Shown piece after piece: positions 29,041-40,924 of a stretch of 64,000 nucleotides of DNA. This DNA is from Cepaea nemoralis. Its lineage: Eukaryota > Mollusca > Gastropoda > Stylommatophora > Helicidae. The translations under genes were made by a program, and so were the position numbers. Below the pieces are notes generated by a model that saw only the letters and a list, made by a program, of their open reading frames with translations, ran no database searches and had not been told where the DNA came from. The stretch spans positions 310,001-374,000 of the forward strand of contig JACEFZ010003503.1 of NCBI GenBank assembly GCA_014155875.1, given 5' to 3'. The stretch's first letter is position 1, and every line of letters begins with the position of its first letter.

Positions 29041-29190
29041 CTTTTGACTATAATTGGACGTTTATGACTGCTGAGACATTTCTGGAAGCTACCCTGTCAT
29101 CAGGCTGCTGTGGGTTTGATTGAACACTGGCATTGTCAGCAGGCTGCTGTGGGTTTGATTGAAAATTCTCTGAAGCATGTTTTTTAATTT
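29041..29190 (+). repeat. Short direct repeat after Merlin coding end
   Basis: CAGGCTGCTGTGGGTTTGATTGAA occurs twice, about 45 bp apart (near 29100 and 29140). Confidence 0.7.
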
Positions 29191-29194
29191 TTTT

Positions 29195-29490
29195 TTTTAT
29201 TTGCGCTCGCTCGCTTTGAACTCAAGCGTAGTCCTTACACACTATTTCAAGTAATGCTGGAATGAACTTTGCATGTGGATTAGCTTCCCATATTAACAGT
29301 GTCCCTTGCCATCAAGTGAATGCACTCCGACTTCAGAGGTACTTGTAATTTACATCTCCAAGCAAGGACGATAGGTCAGCATTTTGGTCAAACTGCCCGG
29401 TGTAGGGATTGAACCCCTTACCTCGGCATCAACACACCGGATGTTTAAGAACATGTGTTCTTATCCATTCGGCCATGCTGACCTACAAGT
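29195..29490 (-). mobile_element. SINE S2, near full-length copy
   Basis: On the minus strand it reads GGTCAGCATGGCCGAATGG, then the B box GGGGTTCAATCCC, then the same body as 5606-5895 ending in the GCTTGAGTTCAAAGCGAGCGA segment. The T-rich run at 29185-29200 is the complement of its tail. Confidence 0.85.
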
Positions 29491-29534
29491 ATGGAGTTGA
29501 ACCCACGGATCTGAGTCAGAGACCAAATATAACT

Positions 29535-29930
29535 AGAAAACATTGTCAAATGAATTTTGTAAACATAAACAATGCATATTACCATATTATGAGACACATC
29601 CACCACCCACCCACACATCCCCCATTCACCCCAACTCCCCCACCCAACCACACACACAACCCAGATACACATACATGCCTCCACCCATCCACCACATCCT
29701 CACACCTACACATCTCCCCACCTACACACATCTCCCCACCCACTCACAAATCCTCCACCCGTCCCTTCCACTCACATCATATCCTCCACCCACACACCTC
29801 CAACCACCCAGCCAAACACACATCCCTCAACCACACATCCAACACACACACACACACACACATCTCCGCGCCAACTCACATATCCCGCACACAAATTCCT
29901 CACCCACCCACATAATCTCCCATTTCCATT
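29535..29930 (+). repeat. Shared 47-bp motif and (CACCCA)-rich low-complexity tract
   Basis: Bases 29535-29580 repeat the motif at 15692-15740. From about 29598 to 29930 the strand is almost free of G and built of CACCCA, CACACA and TCCCCAC variants. The Pro/His/Thr-rich frames here come from the repeat. Confidence 0.85.
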
Positions 29931-30205
29931 AGCTATAAGTGTGTTGTTTAAACTATTTGTAAATTCAATTATTATACTTTATTATTGTTATTACACACAT
30001 TTTTCTATATTTTTCTTTGTTTGCTGTTCATGTAATTAAAAGTAACGTGTTATTTGATGGTGATAATAAAGGATTTAAAAATCAGACTTTAAAAAATATT
30101 TAGTTTTCTTTTCTGCTTCACATATATTTTGTTTGCACTTCTATCTGCACATACATTCTTTCTACCAATCCATGTAGATTATTTCTCATCAACAAGATGT
30201 GTCAT

Positions 30206-30319
<114 letters not shown>

Positions 30320-30599
30320 ATAGGTATAACTTTATGACAGGCAGACAGATGACGGTGTGTTCTTAAGTGAGAAAGGAAGGGGGAGGAAGAGAGATACAGG
30401 AGAGAGAGAAAGAAAGAAAGTTATTGGGATAATGTTATGGCAGGAAGACAAATGAGGACTTTCAAATCCAAGCGAGCGAACGATCGTGTGAGAGAGAGGA
30501 GACAGGTATAGAAAGAAAAAAAAGAGAGAGAAAGAGGTGGAAAGAAAAATAAAGGTTGTTGTCATTATGAGTTTATGCAAGAAGACAGATGACGACATA

Positions 30600-33020
30600 T
30601 TCTTAGGTGGGTACGTCAGTTATATAAACCCCACTGGGCAGAAGAGACATGGGCAAGGTCTGCTGGTGAAGAAAGGAGTAAAGCATGTGGCACTTGACTT
30701 GAACCAGTGGAATCACAGTGCAAGAGAGGTCCAGGGTATACAAATGGAGATTGGTGGCTTAACTTGGAACATCATAATGTATATGCCACAGTGGACTGTT
30801 TTGTCAGAAAGGAACAATGGGACTGGCTTAAGGAATTAGACGACTTACCAGGTGATAGGCTACTCATATGTGGAGACTTCAATGCGAGAAACAGAGATTG
30901 GGACAGTAGTGGAGAAAATCGACAAGGAATTGCACTTGCGGATGCCATGGTGGACTCCGATGTGGTCTGCATAAATGATGGTAGGCCGACTAGAATGGCA
31001 ATGAGGCCTGGCGATGCAGATACTGCTATTGATTTGGCACTTGTCTCCCAGTCATCAGTCCTTGATGTAAAGTGGACTGTTTTGAATGACCATGGGAGTG
31101 ATCACATGCCATGCTCAGTCCTGATCTCAGGAAAGTCAAGGCTGGGAGAACGCGTAAGACCTTCCGGTATGAGTGGAGCGACAGCCTTCTTGGACGCCTC
31201 AGACAAGGGGCATGCAACAGGACTGTTAAAACTCCTTTTTTGCATTCCCCATGGTGGACCCCGGAAGTAGACAATGCGTGAAAAGCAAAGAGAGCTGCAG
31301 TGAAGCAGCTAAGGAAATTGCAACAGACACCCCTAAGCTCACGAGAAGAAGTGGACATAGCGGAAAATGACAAGAAAGACAAGGTGGAGGCTTTCAAGCG
31401 ATGTGCTGCAGAGGCCAAGAAAGTAAAATGGGAATGTTTTATGAAGGAGATTGGAGGTGATAAAACACTGCATAAATTCTAGAAACTGTACAGAAAAATG
31501 CAAAGAAAAGATCTGCCTATGACAGTGGGAACAATTTATAAAGAGGATGAGGTACGCGTGACAACAGACAAGGAGAAAGGGGAGGCGTTTCTCCAGAGAT
31601 TTTTAGAGCAGACCAATCACAGTGATGCGGATACCAGGGATGCAGTTAGAGTGGAATTATCTGGCACAATAGAGAATATGCCTTACGAAGACATCATACT
31701 GTTTGAAGATGTTAAACATATTTTGCAAAAGACACGGCACCAGGGCCTGATGGTGTCAGGTATGGCCACATGAAGGCTTTGCGCGATGTGGACCTGAAGG
31801 AGATGGCTGGCTGCTTTAACCAGAGCATTAGGACAGCATCAGTACCGCAGGATTGGCTGCATAGCTATCTCATCCCTCTCCCAAAACCATACAAGGATCA
31901 TTCAAAGCTTGGCGGCTTTAGGATCATCACCCTTCAAAATACATTTGGGAAGGTTTTAGAGAAGATAGTCGCTGTTAAGCTGCAGGACTTTTTGGAAAGG
32001 GGGAAGCTTCTTCCAAGAGGCCTGGGGAGCTACAGGCCAGGAAAAGATACCTGGTCGAATGCAGCCACCTTTGCCTTTGACGTTTATGAGGGGTTCCAGT
32101 GTAGACAGGAAACGATGGCGGCAGCGCTTGATCTCGAGGATGCGTACAATAGAGTTCGCTATGATATTTTGATGACCGCACTTATGGAGAAGGGGGTCAA
32201 TCCCTGGTTAGTGAATTGGATAACAGCCGTCCTGCATTCTCGTCAGGTTGCTCTCCGTCTGGGTGCATGGACCTCAGAGCCACATATTTTAACCCCGGGA
32301 CTGCCACAGGGATCTGCAATCTCACCGGTGCTCTTTAATGTGTATACGAGCAAGATTGCATACCTAGAAGCACCAAGGGTTGGAAGGATCCTAACATTTG
32401 CAGATGATATTCTTGCATACAGGCAGGGGAGAAATAGGGATCAAACAGCCCAGGAGCTACAGGTGACAGTAGACAAAGTGATTGACTGGTGCACTGAAAT
32501 GAGTGCTGTCATCAACCCAGAAAAGGCGGCTGTGTTGTGGTGCTCTCTGGACAACAGGATTGTGAGAGATGATGCCCCAATCCTCACGATAGATGGTAGA
32601 AGCGTCAACAGAGAGAACAAACTGAAGTATCTGGGAATCACATTGACAGGAGTGTGTCCTTCAAGGACCATGTGGAGACGGTTGTGACAAGATCTCAAAA
32701 GGGACTCGATGCACTTAAAACTATGGCTGCAATGGACACAGAGCAGAGAATGCTCTTCACACTATACCAGCACTTGATCCTCTCAGTGATTGATTATGGA
32801 CTAGGACTGCACACTGTCTCAAAGAGTCAGCTGGTGAAATTAGAGCGCATACAGAATGAAGCTATGCGGGTCATTCTGGGATGCACCAGAGACACTCCAG
32901 TAGTGTGTATGCGTTACATCCTTGGTCTGCCTACTGTTGTTGGTAGGCACAAGGTGATGCAAGCGAAGGCATACCTCAGAGTAGCTGTAGACACAGATCA
33001 ACCGTTGCATGAGGCGCTGG
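30600..33020 (+). mobile_element. LINE-C: EN-RT element, 3' part lost, fused to LINE-B copy
   Basis: The endonuclease (GLLVKKGVKHVALDL near 30660, CGDFNARNRDWD near 30870, GSDHMPCSV near 31095) is followed by a linker and an RT. RT motifs are LIPLPKPYKDHSKLGGFR near 31875, LDLEDAYNRVRYD near 32130, GLPQGSAISPVLFN near 32300 and TFADDILAYRQG near 32398. It is related to LINE-B but clearly a different family. Shifts occur near 30785, 31260-31300 and 32650. The RNase H is missing because sequence changes to LINE-B at about 33020. Confidence 0.85.
31770..32687 (+). pseudogene. LINE-C reverse transcriptase
   Basis: A 305-residue frame with all palm motifs, including FADDI and the YLGITL thumb start. 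It breaks just after the thumb begins; the continuation (SFKDHVETVVTRSQKG) is at 32654 in another frame. Confidence 0.85.
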
Positions 33021-35445
33021 TTGCAGCCACCATGGTGGAATGGAGAGGTCGAGAAGGCATGGCTGGGAAAGAGGCAGGCTGTCAAAGACTGGCAAATGGC
33101 CACAAAGGCCAATATGCCACAGGTTGAGTTGGCGAACCTGAAGACTGAGGTCCATAGGACGACGACTTTATTCAAATCCTGTGCCAAACAGGCCAAGGCC
33201 GAGAAATGGGACGAGTTCTGCAGGAAGGTGTGCTCCGAGCGATCTCTTACGACATTCTGGCGCCTCCATAAGAGCATAAACGGTGCTGCACAACGTAGGG
33301 GTATTCCAGACTTTCAAGGCGGAAGTCTTCGTGGAGAAGTGGTCAAGCCGTTTAACCCGGGCTCCGAAGGTTGTGGGTTCGATTCTGGGCCGCGTCCTTC
33401 GGTTCACGAGTTACATTTTTCGGAGACTCCTGTGGGTCGTCGCTACAGCTACGGAGTTCGTGCATTGTGCGACGCTTTCCGCGCTGCGGTAAGAGACCGA
33501 GCCATATGGGATAAATCCCGGTGCAATGAAGTTGACCCTGTCGACTTTTAAGCCACTTTTTTTTAAGGCCTCACATGGAAAAAATTGGATGCGGATAAAG
33601 GTAAGGCCCTTCTTGCACGCTACATAGAACAGACTGACCAGAAAGACGAGCCCGCCAGACAGAGGACCACGACGACACTCTCTCAGTTGTGCGGGGGGGG
33701 GGGGGGGGGGGGGGGGGTCGGGACAGACGAAGAATGGACAATCACAGCTGAGATATTGCGTGCGATGCTCAAGAAATCACCTAACACCGCCCCAGGCCCA
33801 GACGGCATCCGATATGGTGACCTACTGGTGATATCAGATGATGACATGGAAGAACTGGCCAGAGAATTCAACACCAGTATCCAGAGGGGTCAGATCAAAG
33901 AAGAATGGCTACACAGTTACTTGCTGCCGCTGCCAAAACCGAACAAAGACAATTCCAAGATAAGCGGCTACAGAATCATTACGATGCAGAACACTGCTGG
34001 CAAGTTACTGGAGAAAATTGTAGCACACAGACTTGCTTATCACTTGGAACAACTCAGCTGCTTCCCGTCCACACTTGGAGGATACAGACGTAACAAAGAG
34101 TCATGGCTGAATGCGGCGGTCTTTGCTCAAGATGTTTACGAAGGATTTCAGGTCAGAGAAGAGACATGTTCGGCCGCCATAGACTTAGAGGACGCATATA
34201 ATAGATAGAGTATCTTTCGAGCACTTGATGCAAACCCTCCTCAGGTGCACCCTCACCTTGTACGATGGATAGCTGCAGTTCTGCTCCAAAGGAAGGTGGT
34301 GCTAAGATGCGGGAGTTGGTCTTCTGAGCCGATAGCGATATGTCCAGGATTGCCACAGGGTTCACCACTGTCACCAGTACTATTCAACGTGTATACGGTG
34401 CCGATCACTGAACAACAGTTGGATGGGAGGGATAGGAATCTGTCATTTGCTGACGACATTCTCGTGTATCGACAAGGTCGAGATAGACAGGCGGTTGCCA
34501 ATGATATGCAGGGCGAACTAGATCGAATTTCCTCATGGTGTGCTGATGCCGGTGCCCTTGTCAACCCTGCAAAGGCATCGGTTGCATGGTTCTCCCTAAA
34601 CAACCATATTGTGAACACAGACCTGCCGGCGGTAAGAATGGATGGGAGCATTTTTAGTAGAACCCAGTCAATGACATATCTTGGCGTGAGGCTTGATCGT
34701 AGCCTGTCCTTCAGAGATCATGTCGATTATGTCATAACGAAAGCTCGAAAAGGTTTGTCAGCAATGAGAGTCATGGCGACTGACTGCCAATATCGAGCAA
34801 AGACTGCTAATACTTCTGTTCCAAGGACTGGTGCTTTCACGCATCGAGTATGCCCTGGCTATCCTCACTGTCAGCCCTACACAGAATGGAAGACTTGAAA
34901 AAGTACAAAACGAAGCCATGCGCATCATTTTGGGCTGCACGAAAGACACCAGCTGTGTAGCAATGAGATACCTCCTTGACTTCCCGACAATGGAACACAG
35001 AATCAAGATCTGGAGAGCTCGTGCATACTTAAAAATAAGTGCAGATGAGCAGCACCCTCTGCATGACGCTATATTCAGAGAAAAGGGTGACAGGCTAAAG
35101 AGAGGCAAATCATGGATGGGTCGGGCGGAAGATGTCGTCAGACAGCTTTGCAGTCTTACCAGTATCAACCCCGGCAAGGAATGGGTGCCGGTGCCTCCAG
35201 CATTTAAGTGCACTTTCTCCTGCATTATCACACTCGACAGACGGTGCAGAAAGCAGAACCCTGTCGCTGTCAATGCAGAAGTCAATGCACTCATCTATGA
35301 ACACTCAGATAGCCCCGAAGTGCTCATCTATACAGATGGATCTGTTGTAAAGCAGCAGAGAAGTGCATGGGCATTTACAGCCCGTTCAGCGGGCCGAACC
35401 TTCAAGAATCCAGTGTTGCCCACTCTATGACCACGAGCAGCATGA
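33021..35445 (+). mobile_element. LINE-B second copy, linker to RNase H
   Basis: From GCAGCCACCATGGTGGAATGG the sequence follows the complement of 27635 back to about 25480. RT motifs are PGPDGIRYGDLLVI near 33800, GLPQGSPLSPVLF near 34350 and SFADDILVYRQG near 34445; RNase H begins LIYTDGSVVKQQ near 35325. It is interrupted by SINE S1 at 33331-33560, an expanded G run at 33690-33718, and frameshifts near 34205 and 34785. It ends inside RNase H. Confidence 0.88.
33331..33560 (+). mobile_element. tRNA-derived SINE (S1 family) inside LINE-B copy
   Basis: The head GTGGAGAAGTGGTCAAGCCG and B box GGGTTCGATTC (33375-33385) are tRNA-like. A body with CTACGGAGTTCGTGC and GTCGACTTTTAA and a T/A-rich end follow. 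The other LINE-B copy lacks this block between CTTTCAAGGC and CCTC(A/G)CATG, so its limits are defined by comparison. A second SINE copy is at 44345-44582. Confidence 0.85.
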
Positions 35446-35690
35446 CGATGGAGAAAGGGCACGGGGAAGACAAAGAGAGGAATAGCCGTATGATTTGGTC
35501 GCCTATCATTATCGGAACAAGAACACTGACCTGATAAAAGACTGATGATTGTGTGAGATCACGAACCATGACCTTCCACGCTTATCGGCATTGCACCTGA
35601 TGATGATGATGATCTTGATGATGATGATGATTATAATGATGATGATGAACCAACACTGCGAAAATGCGTTACTAGTTGGTTTTTATTATT
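35446..35690 (+). mobile_element. LINE-D 3' end with (GAT)n tail
   Basis: The stretch CATTATCGGAACAAGAACACTGACCTGAT matches the 3' ends of LINE-D at 15330 and, inverted, at 11980. It ends in GATGATGAT repeats at 35599-35648. Confidence 0.65.
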
Positions 35691-35694
35691 ATTA

Positions 35695-37825
35695 TATATT
35701 AACGAACATTATGCTGTGTACCACTATGTGGACAAATAAAAGTAAGATTAAAGAGAGGGAAAAAAATGGTTAAGAACATGAGACTTAATAAAGAGGTTCT
35801 AAAAATAGATAAAGAAATGCAAGAACAATACAGAGTGACTGTGAAAAATAGGTACAATGCAATAACTAAATACAGAGTATAGATGAACAATGGGAAATGT
35901 TAAGGGACTCCATTCATCAAACTAGCAAAAGAAGTATTACCAGAGAGAGGCAAAATAGCTAAGAAAAAAATGGATGAATGAAGATATCTTAAACCTGATG
36001 GACAAAAGAAAACAGTATAAAATGACAAACAAGAATACGCTAAGATAAATAAAGAAATAAAAGATAAATGTGGAAAGGCTAAAGAAAAGTGGTTAAACGA
36101 GCAATGCAAAAAAAATTGAATTAAATTCCATTAAAGATACAAAAAATATGCACAGACAAATCAGTGAGCTTACAGGAAAAAAATAAGAATAAATACAGGG
36201 TGTTTGAAATCAAAAACAGGAAAGATAATATTAGAGGAAGATGCTATAATGAAGAGGTGGAATGAGTATATAAGAGAATTATATGACGGAGAAAGGGCAG
36301 AATTAACAGAAGATAGTAACTTAGAAGGTCCACCTATTCTGAAAGAAGAAGTCGCTGACGCTATGAAACGTATGAAGAAAGGAAAAACAGCTGGGCCAGA
36401 TGAAATCACAATAGAAGAATTAGAAGTTTTGGGAGAATTTGGAGTAGATATATTAACCAAAATGTTGAATGATATTTACAGCAGTGGATATTTACCCAGT
36501 GATATGCTGAAATCTGTATTTATAGCTATACCAAAAAGACCAGGAGCAATTGATTGTGAAGATTTTCGTACAATTAACCTTATAAACCATATCACTAAGC
36601 TTCTACTCAGAATCATAATGAGAAGAACCAAAAAGAAAATAAAAATGGAAATTAGTGAAGAACAGTATGGATTTGTGGAAGGAAAGGGCACAAACAATGC
36701 AATTTATACATTGCGGACACTAATAGAAAGGTCAATAGAGAAACAGAGGGACATATATTTGTGCTTCATAGATTATACTAAGGCATTTGATAAAGTAAAA
36801 CATGATGAACTGATTAAAATGTTGGAAGATATCAACACTGATGGAAAAGATTTAAGAATAATAAAGAATATTTACTGGAACCAAGTAGCAGCAATTAAAA
36901 TGGGAAATAAAGAGGGTAGTTACGAACAGATAAAGCTAGGAGTACGACAAGGGTGTGTCTTGTCACCAGATCTTTTCTCCCTGTATAGCGAAGTAATAAT
37001 GAGAGAGATCAAAGAGATGCCAGGAATACTAGTTGGAGGTTATAATATAAATAATATACGCTATGCAGATGACACAGTATTGGTGGCGGATAATTCAACA
37101 GACCTACAACAATTATTAGACGTTGTAGTAACAGAGAGTGCAAGGAAAGGACTCAACTTGAATATCAAGAAAACAGTAACAATGGTAATATCAAAGAAAA
37201 TGGTGACACCAAAATGTGACATAGAAATAGAAGGGAAAATCCTTAACCAAGTTGATAATTTTAGATACCTAGGGGCATTTATAACATCAGATGGAAGATG
37301 TACAACAGAGATTAGGAGCAGAATAGGGCAGGCAAAAGCCGCATTTCATAAAATGAAGAGTATCTTATGCAATAAGTCACTGTCACTGAATGTAAGAAAG
37401 AGAGTGCTGAAATGCTATGTAGAACCAGTTTTGCTGTATGGCAGTGAATCTTGGAATGTAAATGAACAAATTAAGAAGAAATTAGAAGCAACAGAGATGT
37501 GGTTCCTGAGACGAATGTTGCGAATTCCTTGGACTGCCAGAGTAACTAACGACGACTGCCTGAAACAGGCTAATGAAACTAGAACATTATATACAACAAT
37601 AAGACAGAGACAAACAGCTTTCCTCGGTCATGTGATGAGAAGAGAGGCATTGGAGAACATCGTAACAACGAGATCGGGGGAAAGAGGCAGAGGTAGACAG
37701 AAATGAGTGGATTGAACGGGAGTAGGAATATCAGAGCAGTGATCAGAAAACCAAAGACCGAGAAGTATGGAGCGCATGAACGCCTACGCCAGCCGGCACG
37801 GCACTTGATGATGATGATGATGCTG
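35695..37825 (+). mobile_element. LINE-D: CFDP2-like EN-RT element, 5'-truncated
   Basis: The endonuclease is missing; the copy starts in the lysine-rich linker. RT and C-terminal region form one long frame (36204-37706). The 3' end has the ATGAACGCCTACGCCAGCCG block and a (GAT)n tail at 37805-37822, just inside the Merlin right TIR. The family is widespread in invertebrates and often annotated as craniofacial development protein 2-like; the LINE clade is left open. Confidence 0.85.
36204..37706 (+). CDS. LINE-D reverse transcriptase, 500-residue open frame
   Basis: RT motifs in order: KGKTAGPDEITIEEL (about residue 58), DFRTINLINHITKLL (about 119), EEQYGFVEGKGTNN (about 152), CFIDYTKAFDKVKHDEL (about 188), GVRQGCVLSPDLFS (about 250) and NIRYADDTVLVAD (about 285). 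Then come FRYLGAFITSDG and the C-terminal FLGHVMRREALEN. In most relatives the position before QGC is K, here R. The frame is intact but lacks the endonuclease, so it is only a remnant; the first methionine is not the native start. Confidence 0.85.
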   Translation: MKSKTGKIILEEDAIMKRWNEYIRELYDGERAELTEDSNLEGPPILKEEVADAMKRMKKGKTAGPDEITIEELEVLGEFGVDILTKMLNDIYSSGYLPSDMLKSVFIAIPKRPGAIDCEDFRTINLINHITKLLLRIIMRRTKKKIKMEISEEQYGFVEGKGTNNAIYTLRTLIERSIEKQRDIYLCFIDYTKAFDKVKHDELIKMLEDINTDGKDLRIIKNIYWNQVAAIKMGNKEGSYEQIKLGVRQGCVLSPDLFSLYSEVIMREIKEMPGILVGGYNINNIRYADDTVLVADNSTDLQQLLDVVVTESARKGLNLNIKKTVTMVISKKMVTPKCDIEIEGKILNQVDNFRYLGAFITSDGRCTTEIRSRIGQAKAAFHKMKSILCNKSLSLNVRKRVLKCYVEPVLLYGSESWNVNEQIKKKLEATEMWFLRRMLRIPWTARVTNDDCLKQANETRTLYTTIRQRQTAFLGHVMRREALENIVTTRSGERGRGRQK

Positions 37826-37924
37826 TGTTTCGTCATTACCCAATGAGGCCCTGTTTTACACGTAATATTTATCATTCACTGCGGAACTATTTAGACCCGT
37901 CAATCGGAAGAGTGCCTAACTATA

Positions 37925-38580
37925 TTTATTTATTTATTTTATAAATATTATTATTTATTATTATTTTAAAACGCAAAACAAATTTTATTTATGGAAATGT
38001 GATCATCGGTGATAAAAAATGACAAACCTTTACTTTGCCTGTTTAATACCAACTGCATAAATCTGCGGGAATCGTGAAGACGTTTACAAAAATCACTTGT
38101 GATGATTTCACTATGCCGGGCCGATTTTTGACAAACGACCTTGCATTGCAGACCAAGTCGTGCACCCCTGAAGGCAGCCATGTTGCGTGTGAGAGGGGAA
38201 AGGCCAGTTACTGATTGCAATCTTGTCTCCTAACTTCGGAGAGTGATTTCGTTATCATCACACTCCGGACACGTCCAGAGGTGCTCACACTTCCTCCTTT
38301 ACATCTCCACGAAGATAATAATAACTATATACATAATATAATATACTAATACATATCGGCTGAACGTATCAATTCAGTGTTCGTTAATCAAATGTCTTGT
38401 GCTTTGACAAAATGTGCATGTCTGGCGGCTTGCCGCTTCACTCCCATCTCCTTCACTGTGGACAAAGTATGAATAAAATTAGTGGAACTGCGGTCATGCT
38501 GTATAAATGTAGACAGTATAGCATAAAGGTCATATAATAACGACCTCAACGAAGTATATTATCCCGATCAGAGTTACTTG
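37925..38580. other. Spacer with a LINE-B 3' scrap
   Basis: Bases 38235-38310 (CACTCCGGACACGTCCAGAGGTGCTCA) match the LINE-B 3' end at 24985-25020 in the same orientation, minus strand. The remainder shows nothing recognisable. Confidence 0.45.
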
Positions 38581-38584
38581 AAGC

Positions 38585-38800
38585 CATGTGTGCAGGTGGT
38601 GAATGAAGTTGAAGAGCAGCCAACAGATTGTAGGTTATGGTCTCCATCTTAACGACGGTAGGCAGAGGATCTCTCTTTTTTTTTTTTTGGGGGGGGGGGG
38701 GGGGGAGACAATGGCTACGGTCATCGACCAGTATGGTCACTGCCAAGAAGGAAAGCAATGGAAAACTACCTTCTTTACAGATACCACGAATATCATGTAC
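38585..38800 (+). repeat. R3 repeat with a T/G run
   Basis: The inverse of 12946-13125, interrupted by T(12)G(15-16) at about 38673-38705. The T/G run is absent from the other copy, which has a short A run there. Confidence 0.65.
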
Positions 38801-38819
38801 TGCAGTCTCATGACCACAT

Positions 38820-39990
38820 TTTCACCCTCAGAATAATCATTGAAGACTCCGTAGAATTCCAGTCGAAATTAATCACCAACTTTGTCGACTTTCAAAAAGC
38901 CTTCGACAGTATCCACCGTCCTTCACTTTGGAATCTACTTAACATCTATGGTTTTCCTACCAAATATACCAACATCATAAAATCTTTCTACAAAAAGACA
39001 CGTTGCTGCGTAAGAACAGAAACAGGCAACGCTGACTGGTTCTCAGTCGAAACAGGAGTGAAACAGGGTTGTGTCTTATCACCGATGCTCTTTGGAATAG
39101 CTATCGATTGGGTCATGCACAAACAACACAAATATGGGTATCCATTGGGTTGACAAAATTCTAGAAGACCTGGACTTTGCCGACGACATAGTGCTTTTGA
39201 GTTCAACAAACCCGGATGCCCAAGAGAAAATAAACCACCTCCACAATGTTTCAGGGCAAATTGGTCTCCAAATTAACACCACAAAAACAAAGACTATTGA
39301 TCTTACCAACAGTTCAGATGAAACCAAATTGAACAGCTACGTTCTTGAAAAAGTCAACAGCTTCACATACCTAGGAAGGAAAATGACATCTACAGGGGAC
39401 TCAACACCAGAAATATCATCTAGAATCGCACTGGCATCTGGTGCCTTCAATAAACTATCAAACATCTGGAAGTCAAAGACACTCAGCAAACACACAAAAC
39501 TTAAAATCTTCAACTCTTGTGTGATTCCAGTGTTAACGTATGGATGTGAAAGTTGGAAATCAACGGCAGCTTTAGATTTAAAAAAATAGATAATTTTGAG
39601 AACAAATGTCTTAGAAGACTTCTAAACATCCACTGGACAGACTTCAGAACCAATATGCAAATAAGACAAGATACTAAGCAAGATACAGTATCCAATTTCA
39701 TAAGAAGACGCCGTTGGAACTTCATCGGCCATGTACTCAGAATGGACAAGACAAGACTCCCCTACCAAGCCCTCATATGGTCACCGGTAGGGAAAAGAAA
39801 ACAGGGAAGACCAAGGGAGACCCTGCGTAGAACCATCATTAGAGAAGGCTCATTCAATGGCCAAGTAAATATCCAAGATCTACAACAGGTAGCAGCGAAC
39901 CGCCAAGCATGGAGAGTCAGGACTTCTGCCCTATGCGCCACCTTAGGTTCAAGAGGAAAGACTAACTAACTAAGTCTCATCGATAATCAG
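38820..39990 (+). mobile_element. LINE-F fragment, RT second half and C-terminus
   Basis: RT motifs are FVDFQKAFDSIHRPSLW near 38880, GVKQGCVLSPMLFG near 39055 and LDFADDIVLLSS near 39170. Then come FTYLGRKMTSTGD, CESWKS and the C-terminal WNFIGHVLRMDKTRLP. Three frames are used (breaks near 39150 and 39590). It belongs to a different family from LINE-D, judging by the finger and C-terminal residues. Confidence 0.82.
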
Positions 39991-40039
39991 AGAAACGGCG
40001 TAAATGACCCCACCCGGTAGGGGCAGTCATGTGCACCAG

Positions 40040-40335
40040 ATGACAACAGACAGTCAGCAGGCGACTGAGTGCAAAAGAGTATCAACATTGAAAGTAGGAA
40101 CTTGGAATGTAAGAACTATGAGTGGGGATGGAAAATTTGATAACATTAAGAATGAAATGAGAAGATTAAATATTAACCTGTTAGGTAGGCTATATGTGAG
40201 ACCAGATGGACAGGAATGTGCATTATAACATCTGAAGAATATAGAATAATCTATTCTGGTGGAGAGAAACAACAGCGAGGAGTAGCAATTATAATGGATA
40301 CAGAAAGATTAAAATCGATCAAAGGATTATGGACT
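40040..40335 (+). mobile_element. LINE-D 5' fragment, endonuclease start
   Basis: The frame reads LKVGTWNVRTMSGDGKFDN and continues to MRRLNINLLG, the N-terminal motif of AP endonucleases in CFDP2-like LINEs. It is cut at 40336 by element X. This is the only copy here with the endonuclease N terminus. Confidence 0.75.
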
Positions 40336-40800
40336 TCTTCTTCTTCTTCGTTCATCCGGATATATTTTCCGGACGTGACTGCGTTGTGCCTGTTTACAGC
40401 AGAGCTGCGTTCTTGTGCCGTTAGGCCGACACATCCGACTTCTGCGGGCATTTGTTGACCGGGTTAACCTTCCCGGGGGTTACTTAGGACGTTTGAATCT
40501 CACTGTTGTGGTGTTATCCCCCATCCTAGCTGGCCCATACAGAACAGCCAAAGACATCCTGGTCAACCCTCAAGGGAAGGCAGGGGCAGACCATGGGCAT
40601 TCCCCGCCATCCAAGGAGGCTTCCATACTTGCAGAGCCGACACACAGCGCTCTGGTACTGGGCTCACCCAAGGAATCGTCACGTCCTGCACATGGCTGCT
40701 TAGCCTCACTTCCGTATATTGGGCCTTCCGTTCACCATAGGCTGTTCCTCCGGAAACCAGAAGAATGCAGTCTGCAGATGACATCCACACAGTGAGCTTT
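40336..40800 (-). mobile_element. Element X, short copy
   Basis: It begins with CTTCTTCTTCTTCTTCG, the complement of the GAA tail, and has about 90% identity by eye with 13681-14116. It interrupts a LINE-D endonuclease fragment. Confidence 0.75.
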
Positions 40801-40924
40801 CGATTCAGACTTTCCACATAATGGATTTGCTATCCAAGCAATATTCCATTTCATGCCTCTGGGACGCTTTTGTAACCGACATACCTGTGGTATGAAGTGT
40901 GGCAGTCTAAATACATCTTCATGC

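Noticed and set aside
29409..29932. Pro/His/Thr-rich frames of 130-170 residues
   Set aside because: They are produced by the CACCCA-rich low-complexity tract.
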